A program made the position numbers and the translations under genes. Source: Variovorax paradoxus (GTDB taxonomy: Bacteria > Pseudomonadota > Gammaproteobacteria > Burkholderiales > Burkholderiaceae_C). From it: a DNA stretch of 64,000 bases. Of this stretch, positions 51,211 through 60,441 are shown piece by piece (position 1 is the stretch's first letter; every line of letters begins with the position of its first letter). The notes below the pieces were generated by a model. It had not been told where the DNA came from and searched no databases. It saw only the letters and a list, made by a program, of their open reading frames with translations. Location of the stretch: contig NZ_JAUSXL010000002.1 in NCBI RefSeq assembly GCF_030815975.1, positions 2,964,501 through 3,028,500 of the forward strand, in the 5' to 3' direction.

Positions 51211-51245
51211 GCCTTTGTCCGGCGGCCTCATACCCATTCCTACCC

Positions 51246-51521
51246 ATGTCCCTGCTGGATCTTCTCAATCACCTGCTGAACTTCGTGGCGCCGGCGCTGA
51301 CCGTCGGCTTCCTGTGCGCGCTCATGGGCCGGGTCTTCCGGCGAAAGGCCGGCGCGCCTGCATGGTGGGTCCAAGGCGCGATCAATTCGGGCGTGGGAGC
51401 GCTGGTGCTGCTGGGCGGCGTGGTCTTTTGGGGCCGCGACGGCGCGATGGCCACCTACGCGGCGCTTGTGATCGCATGCGGTACAAGCCAATGGCTGGCG
51501 TCTGGCGGCTGGCGCAAGTAG
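51246..51521 (+). CDS. Small inner-membrane protein, 91 residues
   Basis: Three predicted hydrophobic segments ([57 protein letters not shown]) with short basic loops. I do not recognise a family. Start ATG at 51246; a longer open frame upstream is interrupted by the hemA promoter region. It is divergent from hemA. Confidence 0.7.
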   Translation: MSLLDLLNHLLNFVAPALTVGFLCALMGRVFRRKAGAPAWWVQGAINSGVGALVLLGGVVFWGRDGAMATYAALVIACGTSQWLASGGWRK

Positions 51522-51545
51522 ATGGATTCCGCCAAGTCATGCGAT

Positions 51546-51581
51546 GATGTTACGTGTCCAGATGTTACTAGCAGTTAACAT
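51546..51581. promoter_or_regulatory. Direct and inverted ATGTTA repeats before the Crp/Fnr-type gene
   Basis: GATGTTAC occurs at 51546-51553 and 51561-51568 (15-base period), and ATGTTA (51562-51567) faces TAACAT (51576-51581) across eight bases. The surrounding 60 bases are AT-rich against the GC-rich background. This looks like an operator cluster, possibly for autoregulation of the downstream gene. Confidence 0.5.
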
Positions 51582-51682
51582 ATGAATCTCATCTGGTAAA
51601 TATTCACATTTAGAGAGCGGAAAGAGTTGCAGGCAGCCGCTTTGAGCCAATATGCGGCCAGGCAGCCCATGGACGGTACAAG

Positions 51683-52450
51683 ATGTATTTGCATCCTCTT
51701 ATTGCCAGCGTTCCCCCGGATGAGCGCGCAGCTTTTGTCCAGCGCATCGAACTGCGGTCCTACCGGCGCAACGAAGTCGTGCTGGGTGCGGACGAGTGGT
51801 CCGACCGCATCTACTGCGTGGCCACCGGCCTGCTGCGGGTGGTGGTGCAGGGGAGCGAGGACAGCGGCGACGTCACCACCGATTTCATCCGGCAGGACGA
51901 CTTCTTCCTGAACTCCGCCCTGATCGAGGAGCGCTACCAGGCCGGCGCGACACTGGTTGCGGCATTGCCCACCTCCCTGTATCTGGTGCCCACGGTGGAG
52001 TTCCGGTCTTTGTGCGACCGCTACCCGGCCGTGACGATGGGCCTGCTCGACGTGGTGATGAAGCGCACCACGGTGCTGCGCAGGCAGATACGGCAGATTT
52101 CATCGGCCTCGTCCGAGCGGCTCATCAGCCGCATCCTGCACGAACTCACGGTCCTGGCCCCGGGCACCGACGGCGGCTACGACAAGCGCATCACCCAGTC
52201 GGTCATCGCCTCGTATTCAGGGCTTTCCAGGATGCAGGTCAACAAGACCATGCGGGACCTGGAACGCCGGGGCCTGGTCAGGAGGGACGAGCACGGGGTG
52301 TACGTTCCGCCGCACTTCGCGTCGTCGGATTTCCAGGAACTTTCCTCGAGCGAGCCGAACCCTCCCGCCGCGGACTCCGGCGAGGTGAATCCGTCGTTCT
52401 TCTCGGAACTGTTCGAGGCGTCGCCCAAGTCGGGCAAGTCCCGCAAGTGA
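51683..52450 (+). CDS. Crp/Fnr-family transcriptional regulator
   Basis: 255 residues: an N-terminal cyclic-nucleotide-binding-like barrel (YRRNEVVLGADEWSDRIYCVATGLLRVVVQG, ~25-60), a dimer helix, and a Crp-type HTH (ITQSVIASYSGLSRMQVNKTMRDLERRGLVRR, ~170-205). It lacks the FNR cysteine set, so it is not an obvious O2 sensor; the effector is unknown. The C-terminal 40 residues are Ser/Pro-rich and probably disordered. It is next to and convergent on flgN, so a link to motility is suggestive only. Confidence 0.9.
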   Translation: MYLHPLIASVPPDERAAFVQRIELRSYRRNEVVLGADEWSDRIYCVATGLLRVVVQGSEDSGDVTTDFIRQDDFFLNSALIEERYQAGATLVAALPTSLYLVPTVEFRSLCDRYPAVTMGLLDVVMKRTTVLRRQIRQISSASSERLISRILHELTVLAPGTDGGYDKRITQSVIASYSGLSRMQVNKTMRDLERRGLVRRDEHGVYVPPHFASSDFQELSSSEPNPPAADSGEVNPSFFSELFEASPKSGKSRK

Positions 52451-52466
52451 AGCGTCCGGCTTTCTT

Positions 52467-52916
52467 CTAGTAACCCACCGCCAGCCGCGTTCCCGCAGCG
52501 CTGGCGGCCTTGCGGATGCCGTCCGGCCCGTAGAAGGGCTGCGCGCTGGCCTGCAGGTAGTGCAGCGCGTTCTGCGTGAAGTCGAGCTGGCTGTACACCA
52601 TCGACCCATTGCGGCGGTTGCAGGCCTTGGCCTGCTGTGCAAGCTCGACCAGCGCCGTCCAGGCGGCAAGCGAGGCCTCGCCGTCCGCCGCGGCGGCGGC
52701 ATTGGCACCCGCGCGTCCGGGCTCGAAACCCCGTGCCACCTGGGCCGATTCGCGCGCCTGGTCGAGTGCCGCCATGCGGTCCAGCAGGCCGGCCTTGCGC
52801 CCGGTGAGCGAGGGCAGGTCGGCGAAGAGGCCGTTCTTCATGGCCTGCGCTTCCTGCTCCAGCACCGACAGGAATTCCTCGACACAGGTTTTCTCGGCCA
52901 ACAGATGAACCAGCAT
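52467..52916 (-). CDS. flgN: Flagellar export chaperone FlgN
   Basis: 149 residues, mostly helical, starting MLVHLLAEKTCVEEFLSVLEQEAQAMKNG. FlgN is the chaperone for hook-filament junction proteins FlgK and FlgL. Identified by its helical pattern, size and position downstream of flgM (five-base gap); family sequence identity is normally low, so position carries much of the weight. Confidence 0.85.
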   Translation of the reverse strand: MLVHLLAEKTCVEEFLSVLEQEAQAMKNGLFADLPSLTGRKAGLLDRMAALDQARESAQVARGFEPGRAGANAAAAADGEASLAAWTALVELAQQAKACNRRNGSMVYSQLDFTQNALHYLQASAQPFYGPDGIRKAASAAGTRLAVGY

Positions 52917-52921
52917 GGCGT

Positions 52922-53218
52922 TCAGAGCTTTCCGTTTTCGTAGAGCAGTTCGCGCACGCTGGCGAGCAGGCCGCGGGCGATCCGGTCGGGGTGGATTTCG
53001 TAGCGCCCGGCCCGGATGTCCTCGCGGATCGAGGCAACGCGCGCCGCATCGAAGTCGGAATTGGGCGCCTCGGGCAGCGAATGCACCTGCGCCGACGAGA
53101 GCTGCACCGCGCTCCTGCCGCCCTGGACGGCATCGCTGCCGCTGGCGGGCGAGGACGACGCGCCCTTGTTCGTTCGGGGGAGCGGTGTGGCCGAAGGGGC
53201 GAATGGATCGATTTTCAA
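52922..53218 (-). CDS. flgM: Anti-sigma-28 factor FlgM
   Basis: 98 residues: disordered Ser/Pro-rich N-terminus and the C-terminal sigma-28-binding helices (DFDAARVASIREDIRAGRYEIHPDRIARGLLASVREL). It holds FliA inactive until hook completion lets it be exported. The start codon is TTG at 53218, preceded by AGGA at seven bases; no in-frame ATG exists. Its own sigma-28 promoter lies just upstream, giving feedback. Confidence 0.95.
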   Translation of the reverse strand: MKIDPFAPSATPLPRTNKGASSSPASGSDAVQGGRSAVQLSSAQVHSLPEAPNSDFDAARVASIREDIRAGRYEIHPDRIARGLLASVRELLYENGKL

Positions 53219-53244
53219 GATGGTTCCTCAAAGGGCTGCCTGAT

Positions 53245-53271
53245 GTATCGGCAGTTCGGGCCAGAACTTTA
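53245..53271 (-). promoter_or_regulatory. Sigma-28 (FliA) promoter of flgM
   Basis: On the minus strand TAAAGTTC (53264-53271) and GCCGATAC (53245-53252) are separated by 11 bases, against the enterobacterial FliA consensus TAAAGTTT-N11-GCCGATAA: 14 of 16 match. It lies 27 bases before the flgM start, between flgA and flgM. Confidence 0.88.
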
Positions 53272-53300
53272 GGGCAGTGTGCATCGCCCTGCGAATGCGG

Positions 53301-54017
53301 CTACTGCGGCAGGCGGATCTGCCCTTCCTCGCCGGCCACGCCGCTGACCATGCGGCCGTCCACGGTCTTGGCCCGCACGGTGGCGCCCGCAGCGGCGCTG
53401 GCCATTGCCCGCGCTTCGGTGCTGATGACGTAGCCCGGTCCTTCGGCAAACACCTTGATGGCCTGGCCCTGCTGGATCACGGCCACGCCGCGCATCAGTT
53501 CGCGCCTGAGCGGCGCGCCGGACGCAATGCGGTTGGCGGCCACGACGCCCCGCAGTTCGGCTTCGTCGGTCACGACCGAACGCGGCAGCGCCGTGAGATC
53601 GCCGTCACGGGCGATGAAGTCGCCTGCGGCCAAAGCCTGGCCGGTATCGATATTGCGCACAGCCACGAAGTAGCGCCCCTCGACCGCCACGTGGGCCAGC
53701 ACGAAGCGGGTCCAGGGCTTCAGCTCCGAATGGCAGCGCAGGCCGATCGACACCCGACCCCACGCCGCGGCGCCGCGAGGCAGGAACGGTTCGAGCGCAT
53801 CGCACGCGGGCAGCGGGCCCGATGCCGGGGCCTCGACGCGGATGCTGACCTTACCGGGCAGTCCCGCGGTCTGGGCCTGCAGCAACCTGTCGACCGCGGC
53901 GCGCGCATCGCCCGCGAGCGGTGCCGCGGCCACGGACATTGCCGCGGCCAGCCCGGCCGCCAGGGCAGGCAGCACGAGCGTCAGGCGGCGCGGGCGACAA
54001 GGGTTTTTTTCCATCAT
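53301..54017 (-). CDS. flgA: Flagellar P-ring assembly chaperone FlgA
   Basis: 238 residues. A Sec signal peptide (LTLVLPALAAGLAAAMSVAAAPLAG) then an N-terminal domain and a C-terminal SAF domain (about 115-235: YFVAVRNIDTGQALAAGDFIARDGDLTALP, GQAIKVFAEGPGYVISTEARAMASAAAGATVRAKT). It helps assemble FlgI around the rod in the periplasm. Start at 54017, or three bases later. Divergent from flgB. Confidence 0.95.
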   Translation of the reverse strand: MMEKNPCRPRRLTLVLPALAAGLAAAMSVAAAPLAGDARAAVDRLLQAQTAGLPGKVSIRVEAPASGPLPACDALEPFLPRGAAAWGRVSIGLRCHSELKPWTRFVLAHVAVEGRYFVAVRNIDTGQALAAGDFIARDGDLTALPRSVVTDEAELRGVVAANRIASGAPLRRELMRGVAVIQQGQAIKVFAEGPGYVISTEARAMASAAAGATVRAKTVDGRMVSGVAGEEGQIRLPQ

Positions 54018-54180
54018 GGGTGCCCGGCAATTCTAGGAAGGCGCACCCGATCCGAAGATTCGAAGTGCACGCCAAATGCCCCTTTGTTCGGGCCATTGCG
54101 AACGCAGTGCATGCATAGACTCGCTTTCCATCTGTCGCCATGCCCCGCAAGGGACGCGACGCCTCGAAAGATGGAAACAC
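54018..54180. promoter_or_regulatory. Divergent flgA/flgB control region
   Basis: 163 bases without a gene. An inverted pair TTTCCATC (54125-54132) and GATGGAAA (54170-54177) flanks the last 45 bases before flgB, and could form a leader hairpin or be part of a FlhDC-type binding site, which consists of two spaced half-sites. No clear sigma-28 or sigma-54 box is visible. Confidence 0.4.
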
Positions 54181-54588
54181 ATGATCGACAAGCTGGATGC
54201 GGCGCTTCGCTTCAACCGCGAAGCACTGAACCTTCGGGCGCAGCGCCAGGAAGTGCTGGCGGCCAACATCGCCCACGCCGACACGCCCAACTACAAGGCG
54301 CGCGACTTCGATTTCGCGAGCCGCCTGACGCAGGCCGTCGAGCAGGGCCGCGCGCCGCAATCGGTGCAGATGGCCGCCACGTCGCCCCGCCACATCCAGG
54401 CCGACGCGCCCTCGTCGATGCCCGAGCGCGACCTGCTGTACCGCGTGCCGAACCAGTCGAGCATCGACGGCAACACGGTGGAGATGGATGCCGAGCGCAT
54501 CAACTTCGCCGACAACGCGCTGCGCTACGAGGCCAACCTCTCGGTGGTCAGCGCCAAGATCAAGTCGCTGCTCTCCGCGGCGCAATAA
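54181..54588 (+). CDS. flgB: Flagellar basal-body rod protein FlgB
   Basis: 135 residues, a proximal rod subunit exported by the flagellar type III system. The N-terminal helix with [28 protein letters not shown] is the rod signature, and the C-terminal helix ends LLSAAQ. First gene of the rightward flgB-J operon. Confidence 0.96.
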   Translation: MIDKLDAALRFNREALNLRAQRQEVLAANIAHADTPNYKARDFDFASRLTQAVEQGRAPQSVQMAATSPRHIQADAPSSMPERDLLYRVPNQSSIDGNTVEMDAERINFADNALRYEANLSVVSAKIKSLLSAAQ

Positions 54589-54601
54589 GAAGGAGCCGCG
54601 C

Positions 54602-55018
54602 ATGCCCCACCCCGGCGCATCCATGAACATCTTCAGCGTGGCGGGCTCCGCCATGGCCGCGCAGTCGCAGCGCATGAACGTGACGGCGAGCAACCTCGCC
54701 AACGCCGAGAGCGTGGCCGGCCCCGACGGCAAGCCCTACCGCGCCAAGCAGGTGGTCTTCGAAGTGGCCGCCTCGGGCCAGCAGGACATCGGCGGCGTGA
54801 AGGTCGCGGGCGTCATCGAAGACCCCTCGCCGCTGAAGATGGTCTTCGACCCGAAGAGCCCGCATGCCGACGCCAAGGGCTACGTCGCCATGCCCAACGT
54901 CAACGTGGTCGAGGAGATGACCAACATGATTTCCGCCTCGCGCAGCTACCAGGCCAACGTCGAGGTGCTCAACACCGCCAAGACCCTGATGGTCAAGACG
55001 CTGAGCATCGGCCAGTAA
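54602..55018 (+). CDS. flgC: Flagellar basal-body rod protein FlgC
   Basis: 138 residues. [32 protein letters not shown] at the N-terminus and [31 protein letters not shown] at the C-terminus are typical rod domains. AAGGAG precedes the ATG at 54602; an internal ATG seven codons later is closer to the family start. Proximal rod component. Confidence 0.96.
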   Translation: MPHPGASMNIFSVAGSAMAAQSQRMNVTASNLANAESVAGPDGKPYRAKQVVFEVAASGQQDIGGVKVAGVIEDPSPLKMVFDPKSPHADAKGYVAMPNVNVVEEMTNMISASRSYQANVEVLNTAKTLMVKTLSIGQ

Positions 55019-55041
55019 CTCCAACACAAGCAACAAGAACC

Positions 55042-55728
55042 ATGGCCATTACCGACACCTCGTCCATCTCCGGGCTCAACGCGGCCTCCGCCGCATCGAG
55101 CGGCAGCAACGTCTCGCAGGCGGACAGCGAGCAGCGCTTTCTCAAGCTGCTGGTGACGCAGCTCAACAACCAGGATCCGCTCAATCCGATGGAGAACGCC
55201 GAGCTCACGTCGCAGCTCGCGCAGATGAGCACCGTGAGCGGCATCGAGAAGCTCAACACCGCGCTCAGCGGACTGGTGAGCCAGACCGGTGCCAACCAGG
55301 TGCTGCAGGCGGCATCGCTGATCGGCTACAACGTGCTGTCGCCGGGCAACGCCTTGAGCACCTCGGAGCCCAAGACCGGCGAAGAGCCGGCGGCCGTGCC
55401 CTTTGCCGTGCAGCTGCCGGCCACCGCCGGCACCGTCGAGGTGAAGATCGTCGATGCCGCGGGCCACACGGTGCGCACGCTTTCGCTCGGTTCGATGACC
55501 GAAGGCGTCAACGCCGTCAACTGGGACGGCAAGGCCGACGACGGCACTGCAGCCGCGCCGGGCGCCTACAGCTTCACCGTCTCCGCCACCAACAACGGCA
55601 CCCCCGTAGAGGCGACCTCGCTCGTCTTCTCGCAGGTGGCTGCCGTCAAGCAGGGCGCCAGCGGCGTCACGCTCGAACTGATGTCGGGCAAGAGCATCGG
55701 CCTGGCCGACGTGCGCATGTTCCTCTGA
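55042..55728 (+). CDS. flgD: Flagellar hook assembly scaffold FlgD
   Basis: 228 residues. The N-terminal secretion and cap region is followed by F-L-K-L-L-V-T-Q-L-N-N-Q-D-P-L-N-P-M-E-N-A-E-L-T-S-Q-L-A-Q-M-S (~34-64), then a FlgD Ig-like domain and Tudor-like C-terminal domain. It caps the growing hook. 23 bases after flgC and 89 bases before flgE. Confidence 0.96.
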   Translation: MAITDTSSISGLNAASAASSGSNVSQADSEQRFLKLLVTQLNNQDPLNPMENAELTSQLAQMSTVSGIEKLNTALSGLVSQTGANQVLQAASLIGYNVLSPGNALSTSEPKTGEEPAAVPFAVQLPATAGTVEVKIVDAAGHTVRTLSLGSMTEGVNAVNWDGKADDGTAAAPGAYSFTVSATNNGTPVEATSLVFSQVAAVKQGASGVTLELMSGKSIGLADVRMFL

Positions 55729-55762
55729 GCACCTGACGCGTGTTGTCTTCCTCATCGGCAGT

Positions 55763-55781
55763 GGCCCGCGCGCCGCGGGCC
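55763..55781 (+). terminator. Terminator-like hairpin between flgD and flgE
   Basis: Eight-base perfect GC stem GGCCCGCG / CGCGGGCC with a three-base loop, followed by GCTTCTTCTTCATT, in the 89-base gap. In an operon that otherwise has short gaps it may reduce readthrough, protect the upstream mRNA, or mark a sub-operon boundary. Confidence 0.6.
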
Positions 55782-55817
55782 GCTTCTTCTTCATTGCACT
55801 GAAACAAGGATTCGATC

Positions 55818-57032
55818 ATGGGCTTTTCCCAAGGCATCAGCGGGCTGTCCGCAGCCGCCGCCAACCTGGACGTCATCGGCAACAACATCGCGAACTCCGG
55901 CACGGTCGGCTTCAAGTCGGGTGCGGCAACGTTCCAGGACGTGTATGCGGGTTCCCGCGTCGGCCTGGGCGTTGCGGTGTCGGGCATCGTGCAGAACTTC
56001 ACGCAGGGCTCGGTGCAGACCAGCAGCCGGCCGCTGGACGTGGCGATCCTCAACGGCGATGGCTTCTTTCGCCTCAGCAGCCCGAGCGGCGAGGTGATGT
56101 ATTCGCGCAATGGCCAGTTCACGCGCGACAAGGACGGCTTCATCGTCAACGCTGCGGGCCTGCGCCTGACGGGCTACGGCGTTTCCGCGACGGGCGGCCT
56201 CGACGGCGGCACGCCGGGCCCGCTGCAGGTCCAGACCACGGCCATGAATCCGAAGGCCACCACCGCCATCGACACCACCTTCAACCTGGACGCGCGCAGC
56301 ACGGCGCCCACCAAGACACCGTTCTCTGCGACCGATTCGGACACCTTCAACTATTCCAACGCGCTCGGGCCGATCTTCGATTCGCTCGGCAATCCGCACG
56401 AGCTCGGCGTCTTCTTCGTGAAGACGGGCGCCAACGCCTGGGACGTGTACGGCGCGGCCGACGGCACCGCGCTCAACGGCGGTGCAGCGATCTCGTCGTT
56501 GACCTTCGACACCAACGGCAACCTGCTCACGCCTGCCGGTGGCTCGCTGACCTTGCCGGCGATGAACTTCGCCAACGGCTCGGCGGCGCTCAATGCCACG
56601 GTGGACCTCTCGGGCACCACGCAGTTCGGCAACGTCAACGAGATCAAGACGCTCAAGCAGGACGGCTACACCTCCGGCACGCTGACCTCGTTCTCGATCA
56701 ACCCCGACGGCACCATCACCGGCAAGTTCTCCAACGAACAGACCACGCTGATGGGCCAGGTGGTGCTGACCTCCTTCGCCAACCCGAACGGGCTGGAGCC
56801 GATGGGCGAGAACGTCTGGGCCGAAACGCTGGCGTCGGGCCAGCCGCTCACCGGCACGCCGGGCGCGGGCACCAAGCAGGGCTCGCTCGCCTCCGGCGCG
56901 CTGGAGGCATCGAACGTCGACCTGACCTCCGAGCTGGTCAACCTGATCGTCGCGCAGCGCAGCTACCAGGCCAATGCGCAGACGGTGAAGACCCAGGATC
57001 AGGTCGTCCAGACCCTGATCAACATCCGCTGA
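55818..57032 (+). CDS. flgE: Flagellar hook protein FlgE
   Basis: 404 residues. Rod/hook N-terminal helix (MGFSQGISGLSAAAANLDVIGNNIANSGTVGFKSG), D1/D2 beta domains in the middle, and C-terminal VDLTSELVNLIVAQRSYQANAQTVKTQDQVVQTLINIR. It polymerises into the hook universal joint. Start at 55818 preceded by AAGGA. Complete. Confidence 0.97.
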   Translation: MGFSQGISGLSAAAANLDVIGNNIANSGTVGFKSGAATFQDVYAGSRVGLGVAVSGIVQNFTQGSVQTSSRPLDVAILNGDGFFRLSSPSGEVMYSRNGQFTRDKDGFIVNAAGLRLTGYGVSATGGLDGGTPGPLQVQTTAMNPKATTAIDTTFNLDARSTAPTKTPFSATDSDTFNYSNALGPIFDSLGNPHELGVFFVKTGANAWDVYGAADGTALNGGAAISSLTFDTNGNLLTPAGGSLTLPAMNFANGSAALNATVDLSGTTQFGNVNEIKTLKQDGYTSGTLTSFSINPDGTITGKFSNEQTTLMGQVVLTSFANPNGLEPMGENVWAETLASGQPLTGTPGAGTKQGSLASGALEASNVDLTSELVNLIVAQRSYQANAQTVKTQDQVVQTLINIR

Positions 57033-57039
57033 GCCGCCC

Positions 57040-57786
57040 ATGGACCGCATGCTGTATGTCGCGATGAGCGGCGCCAAGCAGGCCATGGAGCAGCAGGCCT
57101 CCGTCGCCAACAACATGGCGAACGCCTCCACGCCCGGGTTCCGCGCGCAGATCAACAGCTTTCGCGCGGTGCCGGTGACCGGCGGCGCCCAAGCGCCGAC
57201 GCGCGCCTATGTGGTCGCCACCACGCCCGGTGCCGACTTCAGCCACGGTCCGCTCATGGAAACCGGTCGTGCGCTCGATGTCGCGGTGCACGGCGATGGC
57301 TGGCTCACGGTACAGACGCCCGATGGCGGTGAGGCCTACACCCGCGTGGGCAACCTGCAGGTGAACGCCGAAGGCCAGCTCACGACCATGGGCTCGCTGC
57401 CCGTGGCCGGCGATGCCGGCGCGCTGGTGGTGCCGCCGGGCTCCACCGTCGCGATCGCCGCCAACGGCCTGGTCACCGCGCGCGGCGCCGGCGACCCGGC
57501 CATCGGCATTGCCGAGGTGGGCCGCCTGAAGCTGGTCAACCCGCCCGTGGCCGACCTGGTGCGCGGCGCCGACGGACTCTTTCGCATGCGCGAAGGCCTC
57601 GCGCCCGCCGAGGCCGATGCGGCCGTGACCGTGACCACCGGCGCGGTCGAGGGCAGCAACGTCAACGGCGTCGAGGCCATGGTGGCCATGATCGCCAACG
57701 CCCGCAGCTTCGAGATGCAGATGAAGTCGATGCGCAGCGCGGACGAGAACGCGCAGTCGGCCAACAAGCTGCTGGCGTACGGCTGA
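57040..57786 (+). CDS. flgF: Flagellar basal-body rod protein FlgF
   Basis: 248 residues, proximal rod. [37 protein letters not shown], central beta domain, and [41 protein letters not shown]. Seven bases after flgE. FlgF is distinguished from FlgG by its position and shorter divergent N-terminal motif. Confidence 0.95.
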   Translation: MDRMLYVAMSGAKQAMEQQASVANNMANASTPGFRAQINSFRAVPVTGGAQAPTRAYVVATTPGADFSHGPLMETGRALDVAVHGDGWLTVQTPDGGEAYTRVGNLQVNAEGQLTTMGSLPVAGDAGALVVPPGSTVAIAANGLVTARGAGDPAIGIAEVGRLKLVNPPVADLVRGADGLFRMREGLAPAEADAAVTVTTGAVEGSNVNGVEAMVAMIANARSFEMQMKSMRSADENAQSANKLLAYG

Positions 57787-57823
57787 GCCCGCGCCCCATA
57801 CAACTCTCCAAGGAATTTTCGCC

Positions 57824-58606
57824 ATGATGCGCTCGCTCTACATCGCCAAGACCGGCCTCGATGCCCAGCAGACCCAACTCGACGTGGTGTCGAACAACCT
57901 CGCCAACGTCGGCACCACGGGCTTCAAGCGAAGCCGCGCCGTGTTCGAGGACCTGATGTACCAGAACCTGCGCCAGGTCGGCGGCCAGACCTCGGACCAG
58001 ACCCGCCTGCCTTCGGGCCTGCAGGTGGGCACCGGCGTGCACGTGGTCGCGACCGAGCGCATCCACTCGCAGGGCAACCTGACCAAGACCGACAAGCCGA
58101 CGGACGTGGCCATCAACGGCGGCGGCTTCTTCCAGGTGCTGATGCCCGACGGCACCACCTCGTACACGCGAGACGGCTCGTTCCAGACCGACCGCGAAGG
58201 CCAGCTCGTCACGGCCAGCGGCTTCCCGGTGCAGCCGGCCATCACGCTGCCCGCGAATGCGACCAGCCTGACCGTCGGCCGCGACGGCATCGTGTCGATC
58301 ACGCAGGCCGGGCAGACCAACACGGTGCAGGTCGGGCAACTGCAGCTGGCCACCTTCCTGAATCCCGCCGGCCTGCAGAGCAAGGGCGAGAACCTGTATG
58401 CGGAAACCGATGCCTCCGGTGCGCCGAACCAGGTGAACCCCGGCGTCGACGGTGCGGGCATCCTGAGCCAGGGCTATGTGGAGGCATCGAACGTCAACGT
58501 GGTGGAGGAACTGGTCAACATGATCGCCACGCAGCGCGCCTACGAGATCAACAGCAAGGCGGTCCAGACCTCGGACCAGATGCTGCAGCGCTTAGCGCAG
58601 CTATGA
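57824..58606 (+). CDS. flgG: Flagellar distal rod protein FlgG
   Basis: 260 residues. [47 protein letters not shown] is strongly conserved FlgG, and the end is [35 protein letters not shown]. It forms the driveshaft through the L and P rings. Its stop overlaps the flgH start (ATGA) within a repeat-derived sequence. Confidence 0.97.
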   Translation: MMRSLYIAKTGLDAQQTQLDVVSNNLANVGTTGFKRSRAVFEDLMYQNLRQVGGQTSDQTRLPSGLQVGTGVHVVATERIHSQGNLTKTDKPTDVAINGGGFFQVLMPDGTTSYTRDGSFQTDREGQLVTASGFPVQPAITLPANATSLTVGRDGIVSITQAGQTNTVQVGQLQLATFLNPAGLQSKGENLYAETDASGAPNQVNPGVDGAGILSQGYVEASNVNVVEELVNMIATQRAYEINSKAVQTSDQMLQRLAQL

Positions 58607-59313
58607 CCTCCCCCAGTCTTCGCGCACTTCGTGCTGGAAGGGGACCAGGACTTGTGCTGGTGCCGCTGGTTGCCTTGCTCGCTTCGGGCTGCGCGCAGGT
58701 TCCGCGGGAGCCGCTGGTGCATCAGCCGATGACGGCGCGGGCGGAGAACATGGCTTCGATGCCGCGGCGCGCGAACGGCGCGATCTTCCAGGACGGGCCC
58801 GGCGGCAGCGCGCTGTTCGAGGACCGCCGGCCGCGCAACGTGGGCGACATCCTGACCATCGTCATCAGCGAGCGGGTCAATGCGAGCAAGAACTCGGGTG
58901 CGTCCGCGAGCCGCACGGGCAGCATGGCTGCCGACTTCGCCGGCATTCCGAAGCTGCTGGGCTCGCTGCTCGACGGGCAGGACGCCAAGCTGTCGGGCGG
59001 CAACAAGCTCGACGCCAAGGGCGGCGCCAACGCCAACAACACCTTCAACGGCGTGATCACGGTCACGGTGGTGGACGTGATGCGCAACGGCAACCTGCTG
59101 GTGAGCGGCGAGAAGCAGATGGGCATCAACCAGGGCACCGAATACATCCGGTTCTCGGGCGTGGTGAACCCGCGCACGGTCTCGGGCAGCAACACCGTGC
59201 CCTCGACGCTGGTGGCCGATGCGCGCATCGAATACACGGCCAAGGGCTACATCGACGAGGCGCAGCACATGGGCTGGATGCAGCGCATCTTCTTGAATGT
59301 CATGCCGTTCTAG
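58603..59313 (+). CDS. flgH: Flagellar L-ring lipoprotein FlgH
   Basis: 236 residues. A lipoprotein signal ends in a lipobox ([12 protein letters not shown], Cys at ~30). The mature domain carries [76 protein letters not shown] and the terminal L-N-V-M-P-F. It forms the outer-membrane bushing. The first ~12 residues ([15 protein letters not shown]) are encoded by an inverted copy of the 24-base repeat core (58610-58633), so the current start is probably not the ancestral one. Overlaps flgG by four bases. Confidence 0.96.
   Translation: MTSPSLRALRAGRGPGLVLVPLVALLASGCAQVPREPLVHQPMTARAENMASMPRRANGAIFQDGPGGSALFEDRRPRNVGDILTIVISERVNASKNSGASASRTGSMAADFAGIPKLLGSLLDGQDAKLSGGNKLDAKGGANANNTFNGVITVTVVDVMRNGNLLVSGEKQMGINQGTEYIRFSGVVNPRTVSGSNTVPSTLVADARIEYTAKGYIDEAQHMGWMQRIFLNVMPF
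58610..58633 (-). repeat. Inverted copy of the CACGAAGTGC repeat core at the flgG/flgH junction
   Basis: Reverse-complement match to the 24-base core of the 98-bp tandem repeat at 45.4 kb, at 23 of 24 positions. It begins two codons after the flgH ATG and supplies the N-terminal, basic part of the signal peptide. Flanking bases to about 58650 are also similar in composition (CTTCC... hairpin-like) but diverged. Confidence 0.75.
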
Positions 59314-59317
59314 CACC

Positions 59318-60433
59318 ATGAAAAATATCTGGAATACCGCGCGTCGGACCGGCCTGCTGGCGCTGTGCGCCGTGGCCCTGCACTCACCCGTTCATGCGGA
59401 ACGGCTGAAAGAACTGGCGAGCATCCAGGGCGTGCGCGACAACCCGCTGATCGGCTATGGCCTCATGGTCGGGCTCGACGGCACGGGCGACCAGACGATG
59501 CAGACGCCGTTCACCACGCAGAGCCTCAACAACATGCTGCAGCAGCTGGGCATCACGATTCCGCAGGGCGTGAACATGCAGCTCAAGAACGTGGCGGCGG
59601 TGATGGTCACGGCCACGCTGCCTTCGTTCGCGCGGCCCGGCCAGAACATCGACGTGACGGTGTCCTCGATGGGCAACGCCAAGAGCCTGCGCGGCGGCAC
59701 GCTGCTGATGACACCGCTCAAGGGTGTGGACGGCCAGGTCTATGCGATCGCACAGGGCAACATGGTGGTCGGCGGTGCGGGCGCGTCGGCCGGCGGCAGC
59801 AAGGCCCAGATCAACCAGCTCAGCTCGGGCCGCATTCCGGCCGGCGCGCTGGTGGAGCGCGGCGTCGAGGCGCCGGTGGGCGGCGAGAGCAGCTTCACGC
59901 TCGAACTCAACCGATCCGATTTCGGCACGGTGCAGCAGGCGGCCGACGCCATCAACCGGCAGTTCGGCCCGGGCACCGCGCAGGCGCTCGACGCCCGCGT
60001 GATCCAGGTGCGGGCGCCCGCGCCGCAGGAGCGGGTGGGCTTTCTCGCGCGGCTCGAAAGCCTCGAAGTCACGCCGACGCAGGCGGTCGCGCGCGTGGTC
60101 GTCAATGCGCGCACCGGCTCCGTGGTCATGAACCAGGCGGTGCGCGTGAACGACTGCGCGGTGGCGCACGGCAATCTGTCGGTGGTCATCAACACCGAGC
60201 CCGTGGTGAGCCAGCCCAACGCATTTTCCGGCGGACAGACCGTGGTCGGGCAGACCTCCCAGATCTCCATCAACCAGGGCGGCGGCGCCTTGCAGATGGT
60301 GCGCGGCGGTGCTTCGCTGGCCGACGTGATCAAGGGCCTGAACAGCCTGGGCGCCAATCCGCAGGACCTGGTCTCCATCCTGCAGGCCATGAAATCCGCC
60401 GGCGCGCTGCGCGCCGAGCTCGAAATCATCTGA
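59318..60433 (+). CDS. flgI: Flagellar P-ring protein FlgI
   Basis: 371 residues. Sec signal [27 protein letters not shown]; mature [34 protein letters not shown]-terminal [34 protein letters not shown]. It forms the peptidoglycan ring with FlgA help. ATG 59318 is chosen for the signal peptide; the open frame begins earlier in flgH. Confidence 0.97.
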   Translation: MKNIWNTARRTGLLALCAVALHSPVHAERLKELASIQGVRDNPLIGYGLMVGLDGTGDQTMQTPFTTQSLNNMLQQLGITIPQGVNMQLKNVAAVMVTATLPSFARPGQNIDVTVSSMGNAKSLRGGTLLMTPLKGVDGQVYAIAQGNMVVGGAGASAGGSKAQINQLSSGRIPAGALVERGVEAPVGGESSFTLELNRSDFGTVQQAADAINRQFGPGTAQALDARVIQVRAPAPQERVGFLARLESLEVTPTQAVARVVVNARTGSVVMNQAVRVNDCAVAHGNLSVVINTEPVVSQPNAFSGGQTVVGQTSQISINQGGGALQMVRGGASLADVIKGLNSLGANPQDLVSILQAMKSAGALRAELEII

Positions 60434-60441
60434 GCACCGGC

